64,000 bases of DNA from Mycolicibacterium elephantis DSM 44368 (lineage in GTDB: Bacteria; Actinomycetota; Actinomycetes; Mycobacteriales; Mycobacteriaceae). Positions within the stretch are counted from its first letter, which is position 1, and every line of letters begins with the position of its first letter. The stretch is from the NCBI RefSeq assembly GCF_004014805.1, contig NZ_ATDN01000089.1, positions 62,001-126,000 on the forward strand, given 5' to 3'. Shown here piece by piece: positions 1-7,345 of this stretch. The notes under the pieces were generated by a model that saw only the letters and a list, made by a program, of their open reading frames with translations, was not told the origin of the DNA and made no database searches. The translations under genes and the position numbers were made by a program.

Positions 1-81
1 CGTGACGATCGTCGACCGCAGCCGCGGATCGCGTTCGTTCCGCCACATGAAGGCGTCGCTGTTGCTGAGGACCTCGGCCAC
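1..81 (-). CDS. WS/DGAT family O-acyltransferase, N-terminus only (runs off the left edge)
   Basis: Only the first 27 codons are inside the window. Read leftwards from a GTG at 81-79 they give a short leader followed by S-N-S-D-A-F-M-W and then E-R-D-P-R-L-R-S-T-I. The pattern SxxDAxxWxxExDPxLRSTI is, from memory, the N-terminus of one branch of the mycobacterial wax ester synthase/diacylglycerol acyltransferase family (Rv2484c-like). The start lies 2 bp after the stop of the membrane protein gene 84-554, so the two are probably one operon. An overlapping TTG at 87-85 is an alternative start. The catalytic HHxxxDG region is outside the window, so the assignment rests on a short stretch. Confidence 0.55.
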   Translation of the reverse strand, partial: MAEVLSNSDAFMWRNERDPRLRSTIVT

Positions 82-83
82 TG

Positions 84-554
84 TCAAGCTGCCCTAGGCA
101 GATCCGCCGAGGACCCGTCCGAGGCTGCGGTTGACCGGTGGCGCTCGGGCGCCCACCCCACGTACGTCAGGTACAGCCCGACGGCCGCCACGGCCACATA
201 GATCGCCATCAACCAGCCGCGGGCATCCACCAACGAGTCAGCCGCAGAAAGGTAGACCCCAGGAATCGTCAGCAGAAACGCCCCCTTGAGGGCAACCAGC
301 CAACCGACGGCTGACACGATGGCCGCGGGGACGCCTCGCCAGTACGGGTGCAGGGCGATCACAATGAGGCCGGTCACCAGAACGAACGCACCGGTTACCC
401 ACGGCCACACTGTATTTGGTTTGAACTCAGACAGGAGTGTCGGCATTTCGGATGCCCGCACCAAGGCTACGACGGCGAGAATCGCCAGGTAGGGTCCGAG
501 CACGCGGGAGAACATCCGTGTTGTTGCGACCTCGGAATGCTGTGGAGTGCTCAT
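84..554 (-). CDS. Small four-helix membrane protein, function unknown
   Basis: 156 residues, starting at ATG 554-552 behind a good ribosome binding site (GGGAGGT, 6 bp spacing). Longer in-frame starts upstream would run across the DosR boxes and are unlikely. Four hydrophobic segments can be seen, around residues 20-37, 50-70, 80-100 and 112-132; the C-terminus is polar and Ala/Ser-rich. No catalytic motif is recognised. It is the first gene of a minus-strand unit leading into a WS/DGAT acyltransferase. The DosR box core at 612-625 is centred 64.5 bp upstream of the start, so hypoxic induction is likely. Function is not assigned. Confidence 0.75.
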   Translation of the reverse strand: MSTPQHSEVATTRMFSRVLGPYLAILAVVALVRASEMPTLLSEFKPNTVWPWVTGAFVLVTGLIVIALHPYWRGVPAAIVSAVGWLVALKGAFLLTIPGVYLSAADSLVDARGWLMAIYVAVAAVGLYLTYVGWAPERHRSTAASDGSSADLPRAA

Positions 555-611
555 TGCGTTACCTCCCTTTAGCCATAGTGGTATCTGACCACTGATCAAA
601 TCCCTCACGTA

Positions 612-625
612 GGGACTAAAGTCCT
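612..625. promoter_or_regulatory. DosR (DevR) box, near-consensus
   Basis: GGGACTAAAGTCCT matches 13 of 14 positions of the DosR core GGGACTWWAGTCCC. It lies between the divergent membrane protein gene (start 554, 64.5 bp from box centre) and the USP gene (start 787, 168 bp). It is the best match in the window. Confidence 0.9.
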
Positions 626-711
626 GGCTTCCAGGGGCGTACGTCGTCAGCATGTCGACCCACCGGCCGGCTCGGCGTCGATCCGCGCGAGGACCTTCAG
701 CAACACAGGCA

Positions 712-725
712 GGGACCTTGGACTC
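712..725. promoter_or_regulatory. Second DosR-like box, upstream of usp
   Basis: GGGACCTTGGACTC matches 10 of 14 core positions. Its centre is 68.5 bp upstream of the USP start at 787 and exactly 100 bp from the stronger box at 612-625. Confidence 0.5.
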
Positions 726-786
726 CATCGGGAGGCTTCGTCGGGCCAATAGTGTCGAGGGCCACGGAAGTGACTGGAGTGGACCA

Positions 787-1596
787 ATGAGCAGGAATTC
801 CTCCCCGGCAGTGGTCGCCGGGATCGATGGCTCACAGGAAGCGATCCACGCCGCCCTGTGGGCAGCAGACGAAGCCCTACACCGCAACGTACCGCTGCGC
901 CTGGTGTGCGTGACCAAGCCCAAGTACCCCTCCACAGAGGAGTACTACGAGGACGTCCGGCGCGCCAGGGCATCTCTTCGCTTGGCGCAGAACGCGATTG
1001 AAGCCACCGGCAAGCAGGTCAAGATCGAGACCGACGTTGTCGCCGGACTGCCCGGAACCGCGCTGGTAGCGGCTTCCTGGGATGCCGTCATGGTGTGCGT
1101 TGGCTCGGTCGGAATCGGGCGCTACGCGCGGTCGATATTGGGGTCGACGGCAGCCTACGTCGCCGAGAACGCGCAGTGCACCGTCGCGATCATCCGTCCG
1201 CCCGATGAGGGGCAGCCGGAGGACATCAACTGGATCCTCGTCGCGGTCACGGATGCGCCCGACAATGACGCCGTCGTCGAGCATGCGATGTCGGAGGCTC
1301 AGCTGCGGCATGCACCCGTGCTCGCCTTGGGTGATTCGCGCGATCGCGAGAAGCTGCAGCGCAAGGTCGAGATGTGGAAACAGCGCTTTCCGGATGTACA
1401 CGTATACCCCGTCGCCGGCGAGGCGGACGTCGCCGACTTTCTGAGGAAACACCGCGAGCGGGTGCAGCTCGCGGTCATCGGCGCCGCCGAGGCCGGCGAG
1501 GCCGAGCGGATCGTCGGTTCCTACTACCGCGGCATCGTTCATCACGCCGGATCCTCGGTGATCATCGTGCGCAGCCGAGCGTCCGGAACGGACTGA
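787..1596 (+). CDS. Universal stress protein (two-domain, second domain diverged)
   Basis: 269 residues. The first domain begins VVAGIDGS and carries the ATP-binding signature G-x2-G-x(9)-G-S (GSVGIGRYARSILGS, about residues 115-130). This is the UspA fold that binds ATP in mycobacterial DosR-regulon USPs. The second domain (about 150-269) keeps the alpha/beta pattern and a C-terminal SSVIIV strand, but its glycine motif is poorly preserved, so it may not bind nucleotide. Start chosen at ATG 787 because it sits directly before the USP fold; the upstream in-frame extension overlaps the DosR boxes. It probably heads an operon with the metal ATPase 52 bp downstream. Confidence 0.88.
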   Translation: MSRNSSPAVVAGIDGSQEAIHAALWAADEALHRNVPLRLVCVTKPKYPSTEEYYEDVRRARASLRLAQNAIEATGKQVKIETDVVAGLPGTALVAASWDAVMVCVGSVGIGRYARSILGSTAAYVAENAQCTVAIIRPPDEGQPEDINWILVAVTDAPDNDAVVEHAMSEAQLRHAPVLALGDSRDREKLQRKVEMWKQRFPDVHVYPVAGEADVADFLRKHRERVQLAVIGAAEAGEAERIVGSYYRGIVHHAGSSVIIVRSRASGTD

Positions 1597-1648
1597 ACTA
1601 TCGGCGTCTTGTGCTGATGCCGACCGCCGCGAGCTGAGAGCTGACATC

Positions 1649-4027
1649 GTGGCCACCGTGGAGCAGGACATTCCGGTCACCACGCGGTGGCGAACGCTAC
1701 GTGAGCCGGCGCTGATGATGATCACCTCTGGCGCGTTGACGGTCGGTGGCGTCCTCTGGCTGATCGGGCTGCGCGATGCAGCCGACGTGAGCTGGATCGT
1801 CGGCACGGCGGTCGCGGTGGTGCCCGCGATTCTGTGGGTGGTCTCGGCGTTGCGGCGTGGACGTCTCGGCGTCGATGTCATCGCCGTGTTGTCGCTGGCC
1901 GGCACCCTGTTCGTTGGGGAGTATCTGGCCGGTGCGCTGATCGCGGTGATGCTCGCCGGCGGACGCGCCCTCGAAGCGGCTGCGGCGCGTCGCGCCTCTC
2001 GCGACTTGCGATCGCTGCTCGAACGCGCCCCCCGATTCGCACGCCGGCGCCTCGGAACGGAGGTTCAGGTCGTACCGATCGCGGACGTCGCAGTCGATGA
2101 CCGCCTGGTCGTCGGCCCGGGTGAGACCGTGCCGGTGGACGGGCGTATCGCCGACGCACTTGCGGTGTTGGACGAATCCGTGCTCACCGGCGAACCCATG
2201 CAGGTGGAACGTCGCTTCGGTGAACCGGTGCGCAGCGGCGTGGTCAATGCGGGCGGCCCGTTCGAGGTTCGGGCCACCGCCACCGCCGAGGACAGCACCT
2301 ACGCAGGGATCGTGCGGCTCGCCGAGGAGGCGCGCGCGGAGACCGCACCGATCGTACGGCTGGCCGATCGGTACGCGGCCTGGTTCCTGCCCTTGACGCT
2401 TGTCGTCGCCGGCGGCGCCTGGCTCGCGACGGGCTCGGCGGTGCGGGCGGTCGCTGTCCTGGTGGTGGCGACGCCGTGCCCGCTGTTGCTGGCCGCACCG
2501 GTGGCGATCGTCTCGGGTCTGTCGCGGGCGTCCCGGCACGGTGTGGTGGTCCGCAGCGGCGGTGCACTGGAGGCGCTGGGCAGCGCGAAGACTCTGGTGA
2601 TGGACAAAACCGGCACCTTGACGATGGGTCAGCCGGTCGTCGTGGGGGTGCTGACCGCACCGGGCCACGATGCCGGCGACACCCTCAGGCTCGCGGCGTC
2701 GATCGACCAGGTCTCACCACACGTGCTGGCAGAGGCGATCGTCACCGAAGCCCTGACCCGCGGCCTACAACTCGTGCTGCCCACCGACGTGGCGGAGGAG
2801 GCAGGCCGGGGCGTCACCGGCGTCGTCGAAGGGCACCGCGTCGAGGTCGGCAAACTGGGGGCTCCGATCGACGAGGTGAACTGGGCGCGCGCGGCGGAGA
2901 ACCGGGCGCGCCTGGACTCGGCGGCTATCGCGTGGGTGCGCATCGACGATGCCCCGGCCGGCGCAGTCCTGCTTCGTGACCCGCTGCGCCGAGACGCCCC
3001 TCGCACGATGCGCCGACTTCGGTCGGCCGGACTCGGCCGACTGGTGATGCTGACCGGCGACCGCGCCGAACCCGCGCGCGAGGTCGCCACGGTGCTCGGA
3101 TTGGACGACGTGTATGCCCAGCAGAGTCCTGCCGACAAGGTGGCTGCGGTGCGAGACGAGAAACAACGTGCGGTCACCGTGATGGCGGGCGACGGCATCA
3201 ACGATGCCCCGGCACTCGCGGCGGCCACGGTCGGCGTCGCGATGGGGGCGCGCGGTGCGACGGCGTCCTCGGAGGCCGCCGACATCGTCTTGACCGCGGA
3301 CCGGCTCGATCGCCTCGCCGACGCCATGGACATCGCCAGGTGGTCGCGGCGCATCGCGGTCCAGAGTGCGATCGTCGGCATGGCGATGTCGCTGGCGGCC
3401 ATGTCGATTGCCGCCCTCGGCTGGTTGCCGCCCGCAGCCGGCGCCCTGCTTCAAGAAGGTATCGACGTGGCCGTCATCCTCAACGCCCTGCGCGCGTTGC
3501 GCGGCAACCCCGACACCGAAATCGAACTGCCCGCAGGCACCGAAAAGATGCTGCGGCAGTTCGCGACCGAGCACGACGAACTTCGCGAGAGCCTCGACCT
3601 GCTACGCGAGGCGGCCGACCAATTGGTCATGGGGACCGACCCGCCCATACTGGACGCGGTAGTCCGTGCCCACACCTTTCTCGAGAGCCGGATTCTGCCG
3701 CACGAACAGGCCGAGGAGTCGGGGCTCTACCCCGCGTTGGCTCGTCCGCTCGGCAGCGGCGAAGCCACGGCAACCATGAGCAGGATGCATGCCGAAATCC
3801 GCCGACTGTCCGATCGAATCGGAGCTCACGTCGAACTCGCCCGGGCGAGCAACGGCGTACAGGCCGACCAACGTGATGATCTCCTCGCATGTCTCTACGG
3901 CCTGCACGCGATATTGCGGCTGCACTTTCGGCAAGAGGAGGAGAACTACTTCACCCTCGTGGAGGACGAGCCGGCCACCGACGCGGTGTCCCGCCAGGGC
4001 AAAGGGTTTCGCCCACACGGCCGTTGA
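1649..4027 (+). CDS. P1B-5-type transition metal ATPase with C-terminal hemerythrin domain
   Basis: 792 residues from a GTG start. Membrane segments are followed by the actuator TGEP (about residue 179), the intramembrane metal site T275-P276-C277 instead of the usual CPC, the phosphorylation site D319-K-T-G-T, and GDGIND (about 513). The last 165 residues hold a hemerythrin-like arrangement of His and Glu (HDE, HTFLE, HEQAEE, HAE, HAIL..HFRQEEE), a non-haem di-iron site. TPC-type pumps with a fused hemerythrin domain form the P1B-5 group; S. meliloti Nia, a member, moves Ni and Fe. It likely exports Ni2+/Fe2+ across the plasma membrane, with oxygen or iron sensing by the hemerythrin part (inference). 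It lies downstream of a DosR-controlled USP and next to a Met/His-rich membrane protein. Confidence 0.9.
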   Translation: MATVEQDIPVTTRWRTLREPALMMITSGALTVGGVLWLIGLRDAADVSWIVGTAVAVVPAILWVVSALRRGRLGVDVIAVLSLAGTLFVGEYLAGALIAVMLAGGRALEAAAARRASRDLRSLLERAPRFARRRLGTEVQVVPIADVAVDDRLVVGPGETVPVDGRIADALAVLDESVLTGEPMQVERRFGEPVRSGVVNAGGPFEVRATATAEDSTYAGIVRLAEEARAETAPIVRLADRYAAWFLPLTLVVAGGAWLATGSAVRAVAVLVVATPCPLLLAAPVAIVSGLSRASRHGVVVRSGGALEALGSAKTLVMDKTGTLTMGQPVVVGVLTAPGHDAGDTLRLAASIDQVSPHVLAEAIVTEALTRGLQLVLPTDVAEEAGRGVTGVVEGHRVEVGKLGAPIDEVNWARAAENRARLDSAAIAWVRIDDAPAGAVLLRDPLRRDAPRTMRRLRSAGLGRLVMLTGDRAEPAREVATVLGLDDVYAQQSPADKVAAVRDEKQRAVTVMAGDGINDAPALAAATVGVAMGARGATASSEAADIVLTADRLDRLADAMDIARWSRRIAVQSAIVGMAMSLAAMSIAALGWLPPAAGALLQEGIDVAVILNALRALRGNPDTEIELPAGTEKMLRQFATEHDELRESLDLLREAADQLVMGTDPPILDAVVRAHTFLESRILPHEQAEESGLYPALARPLGSGEATATMSRMHAEIRRLSDRIGAHVELARASNGVQADQRDDLLACLYGLHAILRLHFRQEEENYFTLVEDEPATDAVSRQGKGFRPHGR

Positions 4028-4125
4028 CACCTTCGGAGGGCTGACACGCGCGCAGCGGTGTCCGCCCCCGCAGTTGTGGACCAATGGCCCTACTCATTCA
4101 CGAGCAGGGAGAGCACCCTCGACAG

Positions 4126-4440
4126 ATGACAGCTCCACAAGATCCAGCGACCGACCGCTCCGCTGTCACCGAACACCGTGCGTTGAACCATGTCCTGGTA
4201 TGGACCGGCATCGCCGCAGCAGCGGTCTTCATTGTTGCCGTGGTGTTCTTTTCCGGTTTTTACCTCGGCCGCAGCACCGACGGTCTGAGCGGCAACCATC
4301 ATTGGAACCACATGTCCGGCCCCGGGATGATGGGACCGGGCATGATGGGGCCCGGTATGGGTCCGCAGCACTGCCAGATGGCTCCCACCGGCCAGTCGCC
4401 GCCCCCGACGGCGCCGCCGAGGATGACCCCGAATCCTTGA
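4126..4440 (+). CDS. Single-pass membrane protein with Met/His-rich C-terminal tail
   Basis: About 104 residues from ATG 4126; an in-frame ATG at 4084 would add 14 residues and cannot be excluded. One transmembrane helix (about residues 22-45) is followed by a short region rich in His, Met, Gly and Pro with repeated G-P-G-M units, ending in a proline-rich tail. Such Met/His clusters bind soft or borderline metals such as Cu, Ni or Co. Its position right after a P1B-5 metal ATPase suggests a metal-handling partner facing the periplasmic side. No family name is assigned. Confidence 0.65.
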   Translation: MTAPQDPATDRSAVTEHRALNHVLVWTGIAAAAVFIVAVVFFSGFYLGRSTDGLSGNHHWNHMSGPGMMGPGMMGPGMGPQHCQMAPTGQSPPPTAPPRMTPNP

Positions 4441-4458
4441 TAAACACCTCATATTTCA

Positions 4459-4472
4459 AGGTCATTCGGCCC
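4459..4472. promoter_or_regulatory. Weak DosR-like box at a probable leaderless promoter
   Basis: AGGTCATTCGGCCC matches only 9 of 14 core positions. It is kept because its centre is exactly 42.5 bp upstream of the ATG at 4508, the same spacing as much stronger boxes elsewhere in the window. A -10 element CAGAAT (4496-4501, A at -11, T at -7) fits transcription starting on the A of the ATG. Confidence 0.45.
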
Positions 4473-4507
4473 TACCGCACCGTCGCGCCGAAGCGCAGAA
4501 TCAGGGC

Positions 4508-4960
4508 ATGATCACCTCATCCGGAACGGGCCCGGCGGCGGAGCAGTACAGCGGCGACGACGAAGACCAGCTGTCGGCGGAAGACACCCTGATCGAGCGC
4601 GGCGCCGACGATCTCCTCGATGAGGGCTATTCCCCGCCCGAACGACCGTGGCGAGGCGCCTTCGGATCGTCGCGGGGGGCCGACTGGATTCTCGCCGCCG
4701 AAGAACCGGACCCGACGGCGCGACTCGAGAACGTCCTCGACGAGTCGGAATCGGAGAGCTCCGACTATGCCGAACGCGACGCGGAATTCCCCGAGCACGC
4801 TGAGGTCGGCTACGCGCGGGCAGGCCGATTGATCGCTCCTGACATGGGTTTTGGCGAAGACGAAGAGGCCGAACTGATCGCGGACGACGTCGGTATCAGT
4901 GGTGGCGCCGCCTCAGCCGAAGAAGCCGCCGTGCACATCATCGAGGATGACGATCGCTGA
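4508..4960 (+). CDS. DUF5709 family acidic protein
   Basis: 150 residues, strongly acidic (runs of Asp/Glu at both ends), no membrane segment and no cysteine. The segment D-E-G-Y-S-P-P-E-R-P around residues 38-47 is what I recall as the hallmark of actinobacterial DUF5709 proteins, whose function is unknown. No ribosome binding site is seen before the ATG; together with the DosR-like box centred at -42.5 this suggests a leaderless message. It is probably a soluble stress-regulon protein. Confidence 0.75.
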   Translation: MITSSGTGPAAEQYSGDDEDQLSAEDTLIERGADDLLDEGYSPPERPWRGAFGSSRGADWILAAEEPDPTARLENVLDESESESSDYAERDAEFPEHAEVGYARAGRLIAPDMGFGEDEEAELIADDVGISGGAASAEEAAVHIIEDDDR

Positions 4961-5002
4961 TCCTGCAGCCGCACTTCCGAGCGGGCGTGAGAGCGAGCCT
5001 GG

Positions 5003-5407
5003 TCACGATGCGATCTTGACCTTGAGGAAAGTGTCGATACCGAATCGCTCCCAGGCCGTTCGCCGACGCTGCGAGAGTTGCGGTGCGGCCGTGGCCGCGT
5101 CGATGATCGTGGGCTCGACGACATCGAAGGTTTCCCCGCCCACGGTGATCGTCGCCCCAGCGGCAGCCATCACGTTGCGAAGCCAGTCGACCCCGGTGCC
5201 GTACGGCAGCGGAACGATGAAGCCATCGGCCACCCGATCGGCGACCACCGGTGTGGCATAGCGCTTTCCGGAACGACGCCCGGTGTGTCGAATGACTCCG
5301 GCATACCAGTGTTTGCGGCCGGCCACACGCAACATCATCGGGTTGAGCACGTATTTGTTGAAGGTACGTACCATGTTTCTGACCCGTGTCATCGTACTCT
5401 CTGCCAT
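5003..5407 (-). CDS. Nitroreductase/deazaflavin-dependent oxidoreductase, DUF385 (Ddn-like)
   Basis: 134 residues. The N-terminal half has the family pattern HTGRRSGKRYATPVV (about 40-55) typical of mycobacterial DUF385 proteins, split beta-barrel enzymes that use the deazaflavin F420 (Ddn, Rv1558 and relatives). The substrate is unknown; relatives reduce quinones or nitro compounds. The start at ATG 5407 is favoured because a DosR box (core 5444-5457) is centred 43.5 bp upstream and a -10 element CAGTAT sits at -12 to -7, giving a leaderless message. The ATG five codons in (5392) is the alternative. It lies convergent to the DUF5709 gene. Confidence 0.85.
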   Translation of the reverse strand: MAESTMTRVRNMVRTFNKYVLNPMMLRVAGRKHWYAGVIRHTGRRSGKRYATPVVADRVADGFIVPLPYGTGVDWLRNVMAAAGATITVGGETFDVVEPTIIDAATAAPQLSQRRRTAWERFGIDTFLKVKIAS

Positions 5408-5443
5408 GCCCAGATACTGCTCGGAAGTGAGCGTAACCAGCCA

Positions 5444-5457
5444 GGGTCGATCGTCCC
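5444..5457. promoter_or_regulatory. DosR box upstream of the DUF385 gene
   Basis: GGGTCGATCGTCCC matches 11 of 14 positions of the DosR core and is itself almost perfectly palindromic. Its centre is 43.5 bp from the DUF385 start codon at 5407. Confidence 0.7.
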
Positions 5458-5494
5458 GTCGTGCTGATGACCTAAGTCAATATAGTTGCAGGTC

Positions 5495-6862
5495 TCACGA
5501 ATTGGTGATGAGTTGACGCTTGCGTCCCCGCTGCTGGGCGGGTACCGGCTCTTCCGGCACCAAATAGAGCATGCTCTTGTCATTGGACCGGCGTGCGGAG
5601 GTGCTGATGATGCCGAGTCGAGCAACCGTCTGCTCGATGTTGTCGGCCAATTCACCGACATCGGGCAGGGCTTCATCATCCGAGGTGATGCCAACCTCTA
5701 GCTTTCCGGCGTAGCTCACCATCGCGAGCCCGGCTCGCGCGCCGAGTCCGACGGCCGGAATCGGCAGCAGTCGCACCATTTCTCGCCCGATGAACCGTAG
5801 TCGGCTGCGCGGACCAACCTCGCTCATCGTCAGCGCTACGACGCCTCGCTGCGGCAGCCAGGGTAACGCGTGACTCGCCTGTACCACCGGCGATGCCGAC
5901 GGATGAGCGGGCGCCCAACCGCCGAGCCCATCGGTACGGGTCAACCGGGTATGCGCTTTTCGTAGTTGTCGAACGGGATCGGACTCATCGACAGGTAGGG
6001 CGACGGCGGCGAGAGATCGAGCCGATGTCGGCACCAGGGCGCGCAACGAATCGCAGTGGAGCCGCTGACCGTGACGCATCAGTAAGCCGCGGTAGCTTCC
6101 ACTTATCGCGGCAAGTGCGATGTCGTTGATCGTGACATCGAAGGCGCCACACACCTTTGAGACGTCCTTGAGGCTCAATTCCACGGACGCGTACCGGCGC
6201 AGGCTCGTGACGTCTCCGGTGAGCGGGCACCCGGTGGGGTGTGCGAGAACTCTCGTCAGGTCAACGGTATCCGCGATGGCACGTACGGCCGCCACCGTCA
6301 AGTCCGCGGATGACCGCCACACTCCGCCAACCCATTTCAGCGGATTGAACATGCGGGTGGAGAGCTCGGCGCCGCGCCGCATCTCGGTATCCGCCTCATC
6401 GTTGTCGGACGACCGAATGAGCATCCGCATCACCTCGGGCCCGTCGACGATGCTGGAGTGGGTCTTGAGCAGGATCGCCCAGCGGTTCTCCGACACGCCT
6501 TCCACAACCCAGCATTCCCACAACGGATAGTCGTGATGGAGGCGCCAGCTCATCACATCGGAAACCAGCCCGAACAACGCCTGATCGTCCCCGGGACGCG
6601 GAACCGCGATGTGGTGGACATGCTCGCTGATGTCCTCGTCCACGACGACCACTCGCCGCCCCGCGACGTCGAAGGGGTGTCTACGCACCACCTGTCTGAG
6701 TCGGCGATCGGAACCCAATCGCTGGGCCAGCGCCGCCAGCAGCGAACCGCGATCGGGAAGCGGGCCCTCCATCACGGCCAGCGCACCGACAGCGAAATTC
6801 GCGTGCGGGTCGGTCTCCTCCACCTGGAGGAACTTCGCATCCAACCCCGTGATAGCCCTCAT
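5495..6862 (-). CDS. WS/DGAT family acyltransferase with altered active-site motif
   Basis: 455 residues; ATG 6862 follows a strong ribosome binding site (GGAGGT). The sequence begins MRAITGLDAKFLQVE, typical of the wax ester synthase/diacylglycerol acyltransferase family that joins acyl-CoA to diacylglycerol or alcohols for storage lipid. The catalytic HHxxxDG is here H135-S136-S-I-V-D-G, so the second histidine, generally regarded as the base, is serine. The acyltransferase fold and C-terminal WES_acyltransf-type region are otherwise complete. It may be inactive, or act on another substrate or as a scaffold. The DosR box at 6926-6939 is centred 70.5 bp upstream. Confidence 0.88.
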   Translation of the reverse strand: MRAITGLDAKFLQVEETDPHANFAVGALAVMEGPLPDRGSLLAALAQRLGSDRRLRQVVRRHPFDVAGRRVVVVDEDISEHVHHIAVPRPGDDQALFGLVSDVMSWRLHHDYPLWECWVVEGVSENRWAILLKTHSSIVDGPEVMRMLIRSSDNDEADTEMRRGAELSTRMFNPLKWVGGVWRSSADLTVAAVRAIADTVDLTRVLAHPTGCPLTGDVTSLRRYASVELSLKDVSKVCGAFDVTINDIALAAISGSYRGLLMRHGQRLHCDSLRALVPTSARSLAAVALPVDESDPVRQLRKAHTRLTRTDGLGGWAPAHPSASPVVQASHALPWLPQRGVVALTMSEVGPRSRLRFIGREMVRLLPIPAVGLGARAGLAMVSYAGKLEVGITSDDEALPDVGELADNIEQTVARLGIISTSARRSNDKSMLYLVPEEPVPAQQRGRKRQLITNS

Positions 6863-6925
6863 ATCCGTAACCTCCAGTTACATGTATCTAACCAGATTGT
6901 TCGCCGGATCGGAAGACCAAGGCAG

Positions 6926-6939
6926 GGCCGAAAGTCCTC
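6926..6939. promoter_or_regulatory. DosR box between the WS/DGAT gene and the acs operon
   Basis: GGGCCGAAAGTCCT matches 11 of 14 core positions. Its centre lies 70.5 bp upstream of the minus-strand WS/DGAT start. Confidence 0.75.
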
Positions 6940-7013
6940 GATGTAAGGACGGTCTCGAGACAGCGACGCCGCGGCCCGATGCGGCCGGCGAGTGACGATC
7001 GACCAGCGCCGTG

Positions 7014-7027
7014 AGGACCTTGTTCCC
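7014..7027. promoter_or_regulatory. DosR-like box upstream of the acs-pdh operon
   Basis: AGGACCTTGTTCCC matches 10 of 14 core positions. Its centre is 86.5 bp upstream of the ATG at 7107. It would give the plus-strand operon its own box. Confidence 0.5.
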
Positions 7028-7106
7028 TATTGCGGCCCGCCCGGCCGTCGAGACGATGACTTCACCACGCAGGTCGAAGGGATGCGACGGTGAAAGCAGG
7101 GTCGAC

Positions 7107-7337
7107 ATGATGGACGGGGACCTGGACGCGATCGCGTGGGCCTTTCTCGGATCCGAGTTCACGGGCCCGGTCTACCGCGATTGGCCCATCGACCGGCGCC
7201 TCAACGCGTTCCTCGTGCGCCACGGGTTGACCGCGCTTGCCGACGATGGAGGCGCATGCAACGCGTTGATGGAACTGGTCATGTCGAACCTCGGTCCTGC
7301 GCTGCGCCAAGGGCTGCTTCGTTCGGAACCCACCTAG
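7107..7337 (+). CDS. Small conserved-looking protein at the head of the acs-pdh operon
   Basis: 76 residues from ATG 7107 (a second ATG follows immediately); AGCAGGG lies upstream as a plausible ribosome binding site. It is a mixed alpha-helical, soluble protein with W-A-F and Y-R-D-W-P-I-D-R-R-L motifs but no recognised domain. The gene ends 8 bp before the acetyl-CoA synthetase gene and is preceded by a DosR-like box, so it is probably the first gene of that operon. Function unknown. Confidence 0.6.
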   Translation: MMDGDLDAIAWAFLGSEFTGPVYRDWPIDRRLNAFLVRHGLTALADDGGACNALMELVMSNLGPALRQGLLRSEPT

Positions 7338-7345
7338 GACTCACC

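Noticed and set aside
2..97. Open plus-strand frame running in from the left edge
   Set aside because: The opposite strand gives a recognisable WS/DGAT N-terminus just after the 84-554 stop, so the plus frame is regarded as a shadow.
877..1905. 342-codon minus-strand frame opposite usp and the ATPase start
   Set aside because: Low-complexity antisense frame; both plus-strand genes are convincing.
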